From Sphingobacteriaceae bacterium (GTDB lineage Bacteria; Bacteroidota; Bacteroidia; B-17B0; Aurantibacillaceae): 64,000 nucleotides of DNA. The DNA lies in the NCBI GenBank assembly GCA_002319075.1, contig NVQB01000001.1, positions 1,178,001 to 1,242,000 on the forward strand. Direction: 5' to 3'. The position numbers were made by a program, and so were the translations under genes. The notes beneath the pieces are model-generated. The model saw only the letters and a program-made list of their open reading frames with translations, did no database searches and was not told the origin of the DNA. Below are positions 25,732 through 33,493 of the stretch, in pieces; position 1 is the first letter of the stretch, and each line of letters opens with the position of its first letter.

Positions 25732-26637
25732 ATGAGTAAAAAACTCTTACCCATACTCATTATCTTAATTTCAGTAGTGCACTTAAACTCCCAATCGTTA
25801 TTTTGCCCCCCGGGCGCGGGATGGAATTTTGTTTATAATGCCTTTCTCATGGACCCTACGCCAGATCTCATAAATGTTGCCGCCTGGAACGGTGGAAAAA
25901 CTATTTTAAATGGGGAAACCGTTACTATTTTAAAACATAGCAAATTATTTGCTCAATGTAATATGACAAACATTTATGAATCTTATCTTAAAGAAGTTGG
26001 TGACACTGTATTTATAAAAAATATACATACAAATAATCAGTGGCGCATTTTATTTAATTTTGCTGCCTCTCCTGGTCACAGCTGGGTTACCTCATTAAGT
26101 TTCGCAGGTGTCTCTTTTACGGTCACTGTAGACAGCGTTGGCAGTATTTTAAAAAATAACCTTACGTTAAAGGTGCTTCATGCTTCCTACAAACAAAGTA
26201 ATCCTCCGCGTAGTTATAAAGCTGATATTATAGAGCGTATTGGGGGTTCTTATTTTCTTTTTAATTTTTACCATGGTCCTGTAAGCGATGGTGACTATAT
26301 GACCGAGTATTTATGCTATCAGGATAGCGCTTTAGGTCTGCTGCAATTTTCAAATAAACCTTGCTATTATTCTAATCTGACAAGCCTTTCAGAAAATAAT
26401 TTATCTTCATTATTTAGAATGTATCCTAATCCAACAAGCGACTTCCTTCACATTGACCTCACCAGGCAAGAAGAAGCCGAAGTAAAAATTATAGATATTA
26501 CAGGAAAAGAACGGAGCAACATCAGAGTAGAAGGAAGCGCAAAAATTCCCGTTTATGATCTTCCTAACGGAATTTATCTCCTGAATGTTTACGAAGGAAA
26601 AGAAAAAACTTTCAGCACTAAATTTATTAAGGAATGA
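25732..26637 (+). CDS. Secreted T9SS type A sorting domain protein, paralogue 1
   Basis: Secreted protein of 301 residues, function unknown. The start is the ATG at 25732 (MSKKLLPILIILISVVHLNSQ), a clear signal peptide; an upstream frame from 25687 would place 15 charged residues before it. The mature part begins SLFCPPGAGWNFVYNAF and is beta-rich with several Cys and Trp. The C-terminal 80 residues form a type A sorting domain (MYPNPTSDFLHIDL ... GIYLLNVYEG ... TKFIKE). It should be exported by Sec, moved across the outer membrane by T9SS and attached or released there. It overlaps the next paralogue by 4 bp (ATGA) and shares its leader sequence with paralogue 3. Confidence 0.85.
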   Translation: MSKKLLPILIILISVVHLNSQSLFCPPGAGWNFVYNAFLMDPTPDLINVAAWNGGKTILNGETVTILKHSKLFAQCNMTNIYESYLKEVGDTVFIKNIHTNNQWRILFNFAASPGHSWVTSLSFAGVSFTVTVDSVGSILKNNLTLKVLHASYKQSNPPRSYKADIIERIGGSYFLFNFYHGPVSDGDYMTEYLCYQDSALGLLQFSNKPCYYSNLTSLSENNLSSLFRMYPNPTSDFLHIDLTRQEEAEVKIIDITGKERSNIRVEGSAKIPVYDLPNGIYLLNVYEGKEKTFSTKFIKE

Positions 26638-27548
26638 AAAAACTTCTACCCATACTCATAGCTTCTATTTTCTTCGGAAACCTGAAATCTCAGTTAGTAT
26701 TTTGTCCGCCAGGAGCTGAGTGGCATTATTACTTTAACTGGTTCAACGGAGGAAAAATCAATGAACACGTCAAATATGTGGGAGACTCGCTGGATGGTTC
26801 TGACACTTTAAAAATTTTAAGTCACAAGCGTCTTCTTTTAGGATGTAGTCCCCTTATGAGTAAAACATTGATAAAACAAAAAGGCGACACCATCTTTTTC
26901 AAGAACAGCCAGACGCAAAATGGCTGGCAGGTCTTATACAATTTTGCAGCTACAACGGGCCAAAGCTGGAAGACAACGGTAGATAATGGCAATACATTTG
27001 TAATAACTTATACTTTTACGGTTGACTCCGTCAAACAGGTTTTAGTTAATGGCTCTAGCCTTAAAAGATTATATGTTAAAGAAAAAGCAATTTTTTCCAG
27101 TCAAAGCTACACCTGGAATACGACTACAAGTGTCACAGAACGTTTAGGCTGTGATAATTTTTTGTTTAATTTCCGACCTTATAATTTCGGTTGGTGTGAT
27201 GCCGATTATTTTGCTGAGCGCTTATGTTACAAAGACAATTCATTTGGCTTACTGAAGTTTACAGATAAATCCTGCGATTACTCTATTCCAGTTGGTATCT
27301 CTGAGCAAAGCCAGAACGCAAAGCTTAGAGTGTATCCTAATCCTGTACAAGATTTTTTATTGGTTGATTTAGAGTCTGCTTACGAAGTTGCATCTATTAT
27401 CACTGACATTTCCGGCAGGCCCTTAAGAAAAATAAAACTGGATAAAAATTCTAAAATAGATATCAGCGATCTATCCAAAGGGATTTATTTTTTATCCATT
27501 TTTGAAGGAACAGAAAAAAACTTCACGACGAAATTTATCAAAGAATGA
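26634..27548 (+). CDS. Secreted T9SS type A sorting domain protein, paralogue 2
   Basis: The most divergent of three tandem paralogues, 304 residues. Signal peptide MKKLLPILIASIFFGNLKSQ, then LVFCPPGAEWHYYFNWF, the same start of the mature domain as in the neighbours. Shared blocks: LYNFAATTGQSWKTTV, ERLGCDNFLFNF, and LCYKDNSFGLLKF. The C-terminal sorting domain reads RVYPNPVQDFLLVDL ... GIYFLSIFEG ... TKFIKE. It lacks the segment corresponding to VNVAAWN of copies 1 and 3, and has an extra ITYTFTVDSV stretch. Its ATG overlaps the stop of copy 1 (ATGA), suggesting translational coupling. Confidence 0.85.
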   Translation: MKKLLPILIASIFFGNLKSQLVFCPPGAEWHYYFNWFNGGKINEHVKYVGDSLDGSDTLKILSHKRLLLGCSPLMSKTLIKQKGDTIFFKNSQTQNGWQVLYNFAATTGQSWKTTVDNGNTFVITYTFTVDSVKQVLVNGSSLKRLYVKEKAIFSSQSYTWNTTTSVTERLGCDNFLFNFRPYNFGWCDADYFAERLCYKDNSFGLLKFTDKSCDYSIPVGISEQSQNAKLRVYPNPVQDFLLVDLESAYEVASIITDISGRPLRKIKLDKNSKIDISDLSKGIYFLSIFEGTEKNFTTKFIKE

Positions 27549-27588
27549 AATCGAATATTCACGAAGACCAGAGTTTAAAACTATAAAC

Positions 27589-28494
27589 ATGAATAAAAAA
27601 ATTCTACCCATACTTTTTTGTCTTGTGATTTTTTCAAGCCTAAAATCGCAGTCTCTATTTTGTCCACCGGGAGCTCAATGGCGCTACGTGTATAATGCAT
27701 TTAACCTGGATCCTACTCCTGAATTTGTAAATGTGGCTGCCTGGAATGCAGGAACTACAACTGTTAACGGCGAAACGGTCACCATTTTAAAACATAACAA
27801 ATTATTTTCACAATACAACATAAAGACTATTTATGAATCCTATCTGAAAGAAGTTGGCGATACGGTGTTTATGAAAAGTGCTGTTACAAATGATCAATGG
27901 CGTATCTTATTTAATTTTGCGGCAACAGCAGGTCAAAGTTGGGTTACACCTTTAAATTTTTCAGGCGTTTCCTTCACTGTCACCATCGACAGTGTAAGTA
28001 CTGCTATTACAAATGGAATAAGTTTAAAAACGCTTCATGCAGTTTATAATCAATCTAACCCTTCGCGTTCATATCATTCCACTATAACCGAACGCATCGG
28101 TGGCTACTACTACTTATTTAACTTCTGGCGCGGGCCCTATTCCGACGGAGATTACATGACTGACTTTTTATGTTATCAAGACAGTGCTTTAGGGCTTGTA
28201 CAATTTTCAAATAAACCTTGTAACTATTCAAATCTTACAGGACTTTCAGAAGAAAATCAAACTCGCATACTAAGAATATTTCCAAATCCCGCCGCAGATT
28301 TCCTTTACCTTGATGTTGCGCAGGGAAGGGAAACAGAAGCGAGAATTATAGACATTTCGGGTAAAGAAGTCAGAAAAATAAAATTTGATAGCAATTCAAA
28401 AATACCCGTTTATGATCTTCCTTATGGAATTTATCTTTTGACCATTTTTGAAGGCACAGAAAAAATTTACAGCACTAAATTTATAAAAGAGTAA
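27589..28494 (+). CDS. Secreted T9SS type A sorting domain protein, paralogue 3
   Basis: A 301-residue secreted protein very similar to paralogue 1. Signal peptide MNKKILPILFCLVIFSSLKSQ, mature start SLFCPPGAQWRYVYNAF, shared blocks VNVAAWNAGTT, GETVTILKHNKLF and YESYLKEVGDTVF. The type A sorting domain is at the C-terminus (IFPNPAADFLYLDV ... GIYLLTIFEG ... TKFIKE). The ATG at 27589 is used; an upstream frame from 27502 runs through the end of copy 2. The 40-bp leader between copies 2 and 3 nearly repeats the leader before copy 1. It is convergent with the HerA-like gene, with only 4 bp between the stops. Confidence 0.87.
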   Translation: MNKKILPILFCLVIFSSLKSQSLFCPPGAQWRYVYNAFNLDPTPEFVNVAAWNAGTTTVNGETVTILKHNKLFSQYNIKTIYESYLKEVGDTVFMKSAVTNDQWRILFNFAATAGQSWVTPLNFSGVSFTVTIDSVSTAITNGISLKTLHAVYNQSNPSRSYHSTITERIGGYYYLFNFWRGPYSDGDYMTDFLCYQDSALGLVQFSNKPCNYSNLTGLSEENQTRILRIFPNPAADFLYLDVAQGRETEARIIDISGKEVRKIKFDSNSKIPVYDLPYGIYLLTIFEGTEKIYSTKFIKE

Positions 28495-28498
28495 GCTA

Positions 28499-30058
28499 TT
28501 AAAACCACGAAGAACCTTTTTTCTTTCTACCAGATCCACCAATCCCAAGTACGCCCAGTAATCCGCGAGCGACCTCTTTAACAACCGTTCTACCCACCTG
28601 GCGAACCATAGTGTTTTCAGATAATTTTTCTATGGTAGATTTTTCTTCTTTGGCGGGACGTTTTTCTTTTTTCGCTCTAGGCGATTCTTCTTCCTCAACC
28701 GTCGCTGCGGATAATTTTTCATTCAAAATTTCAAAAGCGCTTTCTCGGTCAATAATCTCATTGTATTTGGGAGCAATATTACTAGCTGAAACACAAGCAG
28801 AAATTTCATCCGGACTCAACACACCTATTCTACTTGAAGGCGCTCTCAAATGCGTTGCAGCTAAGGGTGTCGGACTTCCTTTTTCATTGAGACAAGTTAC
28901 CAATGCTTCACCAATACCTAAGCTGGTGAGGAGTTCATCTGTTTTATAAAATTCAGAGAGGGGGTAATTTTCGGCTGTTTTTCTAATAGCCTTTCTATCC
29001 TTTTCCGTAAAGGCTCTCAGGGCATGTTGCACCTTTAAGCCTAACTGCGCTAAAACTGCTTCTGGAATATCATAAGGATTTTGAGTACAAAAATAAATAC
29101 CCACCCCTTTACTCCTAATTAATTTTATAATCGATTCGATCTGATCACGCAAAGCTTCTGACGCTTCCTTAAAAATTAAATGTGCTTCGTCAATAAAAAT
29201 ACAAAGTCTTGGTTTTTCAAGATCCCCTGCTTCCGGAAAAGTCTGGTAAACCTCAGCCAAAAGGCACAACATAAAGGTCGAAAACAATTTAGGCTTGTCC
29301 TGTATATCCACCAAACGAATAATAGAGCAAATGCCTTTGCCGGAAGCATCCAGTCGCACAAGATCATTCACATCAAAAGAACGTTCACCAAAAAAGATTT
29401 CTGCACCCTGGGATTCCAGTTCAATAACAGATCTCAAAATAGTAGACAAAGAAGCAGGAGAAACATTTCCATAATTTTTACGAATCTCTTCTTTCCCTTC
29501 TTCTCCAATATAATTTAAAAGGCTTTTAAAATCTTTAAGGTCCAGAAGTGGTAATTTTTTATCATCCGCATATTTAAAAACAATGGCTACAATCCCACTT
29601 TGTGTATCGTTTAAATTTAAAACTTTAGAAAATAACACCGGCCCAAACTCACTAACAGTTGCCCTCAGACGCGCTCCTTTTTCTTTAGAGAGCGTAAGAA
29701 ACTCTACAGTTGTCGCCGCAGGTTTAAAAGGAATGCCGATGGCTTCATGCCGTTCTTCTATTTTAGAATTACTTGTACCTTCTTTAGCGATACCACTTAA
29801 ATCTCCTTTTAAATCCATCATCAACACCGGCACACCTTTGGCACAAATGTTTTCTGCAATGATTTGTAGTGTCACTGTTTTACCGGTTCCGGTAGCTCCA
29901 GCAATCAAACCATGACGGTTTAAGGTTCTTAAAGGAAGTTTCACCTGGGCCTCTTTTTGTGGTTGTCCGTCGAGAAGCGCTGAACCCAATAAAATATACT
30001 CTCCTTTAGTAGAATATCCTGCAACGATGCTATCAACAAATTTTGTACTGCCTGCCAT
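28499..30058 (-). CDS. HerA-like ATPase, DUF853 family
   Basis: Cytoplasmic P-loop ATPase of 519 residues related to HerA/VirB4-type DNA translocases. Walker A is GATGTGKT (54-61), Walker B is LCIFIDEAHLIF (about 288-299), and the downstream glutamine/asparagine sensor is FCTQNPYDIP. The N-terminal residues (YILLGSALLDGQPQKEA) and C-terminal HLRAPSSRIGVL fit the DUF853 family, whose members are often annotated as helicase HerA C-terminal domain proteins. A charged low-complexity segment (about 455-475) precedes the C-terminus. True biochemical function is not established; no nuclease NurA or Mre11 gene is adjacent. Confidence 0.9.
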   Translation of the reverse strand: MAGSTKFVDSIVAGYSTKGEYILLGSALLDGQPQKEAQVKLPLRTLNRHGLIAGATGTGKTVTLQIIAENICAKGVPVLMMDLKGDLSGIAKEGTSNSKIEERHEAIGIPFKPAATTVEFLTLSKEKGARLRATVSEFGPVLFSKVLNLNDTQSGIVAIVFKYADDKKLPLLDLKDFKSLLNYIGEEGKEEIRKNYGNVSPASLSTILRSVIELESQGAEIFFGERSFDVNDLVRLDASGKGICSIIRLVDIQDKPKLFSTFMLCLLAEVYQTFPEAGDLEKPRLCIFIDEAHLIFKEASEALRDQIESIIKLIRSKGVGIYFCTQNPYDIPEAVLAQLGLKVQHALRAFTEKDRKAIRKTAENYPLSEFYKTDELLTSLGIGEALVTCLNEKGSPTPLAATHLRAPSSRIGVLSPDEISACVSASNIAPKYNEIIDRESAFEILNEKLSAATVEEEESPRAKKEKRPAKEEKSTIEKLSENTMVRQVGRTVVKEVARGLLGVLGIGGSGRKKKGSSWF

Positions 30059-30100
30059 GATTTAATTTTCCATAAAATTAAAAAGCTTTCAGCAAGCTTT

Positions 30101-30108
30101 CAAACTTA
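30101..30108 (-). promoter_or_regulatory. -7 element upstream of the HerA-like gene
   Basis: Minus-strand TAAGTTTG, an exact TAnnTTTG match, 42 bp before the ATG at 30058. A CAA (minus TTG) lies 18 bp further up. A hairpin AAAGCTT/AAGCTTT (30082-30100) lies within the leader. Confidence 0.45.
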
Positions 30109-30152
30109 ATTAATTTCTTTTACAAGCAATTTAAACAGTTTACCAACAAGAG

Positions 30153-30854
30153 CTAAGATACTTTGTTTTGCTTATCAGAAAATCTGAATCCAATTCCGTG
30201 AAGATTCTCAATACTTATTGCCTTGTCCTTTGCCAAAATTTTTCGAAGGCGTGAAATGAAGACATCCAGGCTTCTCCCTAAAAAATAATCGTCATTACCC
30301 CAGAGTTTTTTTAAGATCTCTTCGCGTTTTAAAACAGTATCAGGATTGTCTAAAAATAATTTCAAAAGTTGTGCTTCGCGCTGGGTAAGCGAAACTTTGT
30401 CATTCTCGCGGTTTAAACTGTAATTGAGAGCATTAAATTGATAAGATCCCACAGGATAAAAACTTTTGTCTGGCCCACCCGTTTTTTTTGAACGCGTCAA
30501 AAATATTTCCATCTTCAATAATAATTCTTCAATGCTGAAAGGTTTAACCAGGTAATCGTCAGCGCCCAAACGCAGCCCCTTTATACGGTCTTCTTTTAAT
30601 ATTTTTGACGAAAGAAATAAGATGGGAACATCGGGATTAATTTTTCTAATCTCTGTAGTTAACTCAAAACCGTCCATCTTAGGAAGCATGATATCAAAAA
30701 TGCAAAGGTCAAATTTCTCCTGTTTAAAAACCTCATAGCAGCTTACACCATCGGTACAATGCGTTACCTGGTACTGACTCTGCTCAAGATTATCTTTAGT
30801 AAGATAGGCAAGCGTTTCGTCATCTTCTGCGTAAAGTATTTTTATGGGCGTCAT
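30153..30854 (-). CDS. OmpR-family response regulator
   Basis: DNA-binding response regulator of 233 residues. The receiver domain (1-120) has the acidic pocket AEDD (9-12), phosphoacceptor Asp54 in CIFDIMLP, and the conserved Lys in LVKPFS. The C-terminal winged helix (about 130-230) shows LTQREAQLLKLF and SLDVFISRLRKIL. Its ATG overlaps the stop of the upstream sensor kinase (4-bp overlap), so the two form a coupled two-component system. Bacteroidota members of this group include RprY; orthology is not established here. Confidence 0.94.
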   Translation of the reverse strand: MTPIKILYAEDDETLAYLTKDNLEQSQYQVTHCTDGVSCYEVFKQEKFDLCIFDIMLPKMDGFELTTEIRKINPDVPILFLSSKILKEDRIKGLRLGADDYLVKPFSIEELLLKMEIFLTRSKKTGGPDKSFYPVGSYQFNALNYSLNRENDKVSLTQREAQLLKLFLDNPDTVLKREEILKKLWGNDDYFLGRSLDVFISRLRKILAKDKAISIENLHGIGFRFSDKQNKVS

Positions 30855-32113
30855 AGTTTATTGGGAATTTGAATAGCGACGGTAATTCCTTCTTCCTTAT
30901 TATTAAAGGCAGTTATTTTCCAATGATGAAGCAGACAAATCTTTTTCACATAGTATAATCCTAAACCAAAACCGTTAACCTCATTGCTGCGGGAATTCGG
31001 AATCCGGTAGAACTTATCGAATATAAAGGAAATTTTCTTTTTTGAAATGCCAATGCCATTGTCGCTAAATTCAAGTTGTAAATTTTTTCCCAGATCTTTA
31101 GCGCGAATAATAATTTCCGGACTCTGCTCGCAGTATTTCACCGAGTTATCGATCACATTGTAAACAAGATTTGTAAAATGAAATTCATCAGCAAAAATCT
31201 CTAGCTTAGTTTTAGGGAAGTCTAACTCAACTTTTAAGGTTTCGTATTTCAAACGAATATTATCAATAACGCCTTCTATCATAGGCCGTAAAGGATTGTG
31301 CGTTTTACTGAGAGCCAGCGGAGCATTATCTGATTTAGCAATATTTAAAACCTTCTCGATGTGTTTGTTTAGCTTATTACTTTGATCAATAATTATTCCG
31401 GTGTATTTTCCCAGCTTTTCATCTGACAGTATTTTCTCTTGTTTATAAAGGTAGTTAGATGCAATTAAAATAGACGACAAAGGCGTTTTAAACTCATGGG
31501 TCATATTATTTATAAAATCACGTTGAAGCTCTGAGTACTTTTTTTGCTGAAGAATGGTAAAGATAGAATAGACATAAATAATTAACACTAAAACCAGAAT
31601 GCCGGAAAGGATCAGCCAAAATCTCAATGATCCAATAAGAAAACTTCTTTCTTTTGGAAAACGAATAGCAAAATAATAGATCAGGTTTTTTTGTTTTGGA
31701 AAATGCATGGAAGATTTTTTCTTTTCATGGTCCTGAAAAGAAATATAATTCCCATAAATCATCTCATCGCTCTGGCACTTATAAATGGCGTACTCGAAGT
31801 CTGTTAAGAGATTTGATTTCTCAAACTCTGTCTTTAAACAATATTCCAGCACCTGGGCATCAAAGTCATTATTTACATTCACAATGTAATAATCGTTAGA
31901 GATCTTATTTATAGGATTGTTTAAGGGGAATTCATTTCCATTCAACTTATATAGCCGCTCTACCACATGCAATAAGGTAATATGAACCGTTTGGCTGAAT
32001 TTTTTTCCCTCGTTATTAAAGGCTTGTTTAGTCCATAAAAACTGAAGGACCAGTACCCCCGTTATGGCTACCAATCCTAAAATAAGAACGCTGTTTAGTT
32101 TGTTCAGTTTCAA
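30851..32113 (-). CDS. Sensor histidine kinase, two transmembrane segments
   Basis: Inner-membrane sensor kinase of 420 residues. Two membrane segments (about 8-28 and 163-185) flank a periplasmic sensor region. The dimerisation helix carries the H-box FINNMTHEFKTPLSSI with His207, followed by an N-box (YNVIDNSVKYC), G1 (FSDNGIGI) and G2 (GFGLGLYYVK). The ATP-binding domain is complete. It is the first gene of a two-gene unit with the OmpR-type regulator. The signal sensed cannot be inferred. The architecture resembles RprX-type kinases of Bacteroidota. Confidence 0.93.
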   Translation of the reverse strand: MKLNKLNSVLILGLVAITGVLVLQFLWTKQAFNNEGKKFSQTVHITLLHVVERLYKLNGNEFPLNNPINKISNDYYIVNVNNDFDAQVLEYCLKTEFEKSNLLTDFEYAIYKCQSDEMIYGNYISFQDHEKKKSSMHFPKQKNLIYYFAIRFPKERSFLIGSLRFWLILSGILVLVLIIYVYSIFTILQQKKYSELQRDFINNMTHEFKTPLSSILIASNYLYKQEKILSDEKLGKYTGIIIDQSNKLNKHIEKVLNIAKSDNAPLALSKTHNPLRPMIEGVIDNIRLKYETLKVELDFPKTKLEIFADEFHFTNLVYNVIDNSVKYCEQSPEIIIRAKDLGKNLQLEFSDNGIGISKKKISFIFDKFYRIPNSRSNEVNGFGLGLYYVKKICLLHHWKITAFNNKEEGITVAIQIPNKL

Positions 32114-32226
32114 GGTGTAGATTTCTTTTCCCTAATATTAGAGAAAAAAGATTGGCTATGGAGGACATTAACATGTCATTAACAAAAATTTAAAGGTGCT
32201 TAACAGGCTTGCTTATTGTGTGAGGC

Positions 32227-32234
32227 TACTTTTG
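32227..32234 (+). promoter_or_regulatory. -7 element upstream of the DUF1573 gene
   Basis: TACTTTTG, an exact TAnnTTTG match, 54 bp before the ATG at 32289. The following 30 bases form a hairpin (see next entry). A TTG lies 15 bp upstream, shorter than the usual spacing. Confidence 0.5.
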
Positions 32235-32235
32235 T

Positions 32236-32266
32236 AGAGACATCTTGCAAGACGATCTCTTTTTTT
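32236..32266 (+). terminator. Leader hairpin with T run before DUF1573 gene
   Basis: AGAGA (32236-32240) pairs with TCTCT (32256-32260), enclosing the palindrome TCTTGCAAGA (32243-32252), and seven T follow. It looks like an intrinsic terminator placed in the leader, downstream of the putative promoter, so it could be an attenuator. It may instead be a REP-like palindromic element of the GTAGAGAC type. Confidence 0.45.
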
Positions 32267-32288
32267 ATTCACCTTTAAAATTAAACTT

Positions 32289-32705
32289 ATGAAAACCACA
32301 TTAAAAATTTCAACGCTTGTATTAGCAGCTGTGTTTATGTCTTTTGCCCCTGCTTCGATTAAAGTTCCGGTAACCGGCACTGAAATTCCAGCCTCAGTAA
32401 AAACAAGCATTAAATGGAAAAACACCGAGATACAGCTTGGCGAAATTCCGCAAAACAAACCCGTAACTATTGAATTTGAATTTATGAACGATGGCGGGAG
32501 TCCGCTACTAATAACCAATGTCCAGGCCTCCTGCGGTTGTACATCAACTAATTTTGTTAAAACACCTGTTCTTCCCGGGGAAAGCACGAAGATAACTGCC
32601 GTTTTTAATGCGGCTGCCAAAGGTGCTTTTCATAAACAAGTTACCGTAACTACCAATGCAGAGGATGGTCCAAAAAGTTTAAGTTTTGCAGGAACCGTTA
32701 TCTAA
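32289..32705 (+). CDS. DUF1573 domain-containing secreted protein
   Basis: A 138-residue exported protein with a signal peptide (about 1-22, TLVLAAVFMSFAPAS) and a single Ig-like DUF1573 domain. Family marks are IEFEFMNDGGSPLLITNVQASCGCT and the C-terminal KQVTVTTNAED. The Cys-Gly-Cys is characteristic of the family. The function is unknown; the fold suggests a periplasmic or surface adhesion-like module. It is monocistronic, with a perfect terminator just downstream. The leader contains a terminator-like hairpin. Confidence 0.92.
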   Translation: MKTTLKISTLVLAAVFMSFAPASIKVPVTGTEIPASVKTSIKWKNTEIQLGEIPQNKPVTIEFEFMNDGGSPLLITNVQASCGCTSTNFVKTPVLPGESTKITAVFNAAAKGAFHKQVTVTTNAEDGPKSLSFAGTVI

Positions 32706-32712
32706 TTCCAGG

Positions 32713-32741
32713 GCCGGCAGAGATAAAGCTGCCGGCTTTTT
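32713..32741 (+). terminator. Intrinsic terminator of the DUF1573 gene
   Basis: Perfect 8-bp stem GCCGGCAG (32713-32720) / CTGCCGGC (32729-32736), 8-nt loop, followed by T5. It overlaps the 3' end of the convergent T9SS gene. Confidence 0.93.
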
Positions 32742-33384
32742 AATTCTTGATAAACTTAATTGTCTCTTTTGTTTCATTACCTGAAACACAAATAAAATAT
32801 AAGCCAGGGGCAAGGTCTTCAATCTCGATTTCGATTTCGGTTTTCTGAGGTAACTCAAGAGTTTTTACAACTCTTCCGTCAGCGGAATACATTGTTGCTT
32901 TTAGAAAACCGGAATTCTGCAAGAAAACTTTATCGCTGGCAGGATTTGGAAAAATTAGTACCGGTTTTTTTTTAATCTCCTGCAACCCGGTGGTAGTTGC
33001 AACAACGAGATTTAAACTTACAACATTGCTGTCTGTAGGATGGCAGACTTGTTGTCCTGAAGACATATAAGCTTTGTGCTTTAAAGTGTACGATCCTGCA
33101 GCTAATTGGCCTAAGGTGAGCGTATCAACAAAATCCTGTGTAGCTGGAAGCATACCATTCCAATAACAAGCCCGTATATTTATTTCTTTGGGACTTTGTG
33201 TCACCGAAAATGAAGCCTGATCTACCACAATACCCTGGTTAGGAGTTGTAACCTTTGTAATGATTTTCACTATATCAGAACTTGTAGGAAATTGCGGAAT
33301 GACGGTTGGAGTTCCCATATAAGGCATTTGCGACCAGCCGGGAAATGCAGAGATTAAAACTGCAAGGAGTAAAAGTTTTTTCAT
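32740..33384 (-). CDS. Secreted T9SS type A sorting domain protein
   Basis: A 214-residue secreted protein. Signal peptide MKKLLLLAVLISAFPGWSQ; a central beta domain (about 25-125, TSSDIVKIITKVTTPNQG) of Ig-like character; and a C-terminal type A sorting domain (IFPNPASDKVFLQN ... GLYFICVSGNETKETIKFIKN). The central domain is not recognised. It is not closely similar to the 25-28 kb paralogues outside the sorting domain. Export by Sec and T9SS is expected. It is convergent with the DUF1573 gene and downstream of pckA on the same strand, but a terminator separates it from pckA. Confidence 0.85.
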   Translation of the reverse strand: MKKLLLLAVLISAFPGWSQMPYMGTPTVIPQFPTSSDIVKIITKVTTPNQGIVVDQASFSVTQSPKEINIRACYWNGMLPATQDFVDTLTLGQLAAGSYTLKHKAYMSSGQQVCHPTDSNVVSLNLVVATTTGLQEIKKKPVLIFPNPASDKVFLQNSGFLKATMYSADGRVVKTLELPQKTEIEIEIEDLAPGLYFICVSGNETKETIKFIKN

Positions 33385-33443
33385 GATTTTTGTTTAGTTA
33401 CGATTTACAAGGATAGTGCCAGAAATGAGGATTAGGGGAATAA

Positions 33444-33472
33444 AAAAAGTCCCCCGGATAACCAGGGGACTT
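33444..33472 (-). terminator. Intrinsic terminator of pckA
   Basis: Minus-strand stem AAGTCCCC (33472-33465) / GGGGACTT (33455-33448), followed by a T run (33447-33442 on the complement). Confidence 0.9.
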
Positions 33473-33493
33473 CTAATACAAATCTCAAAATCA

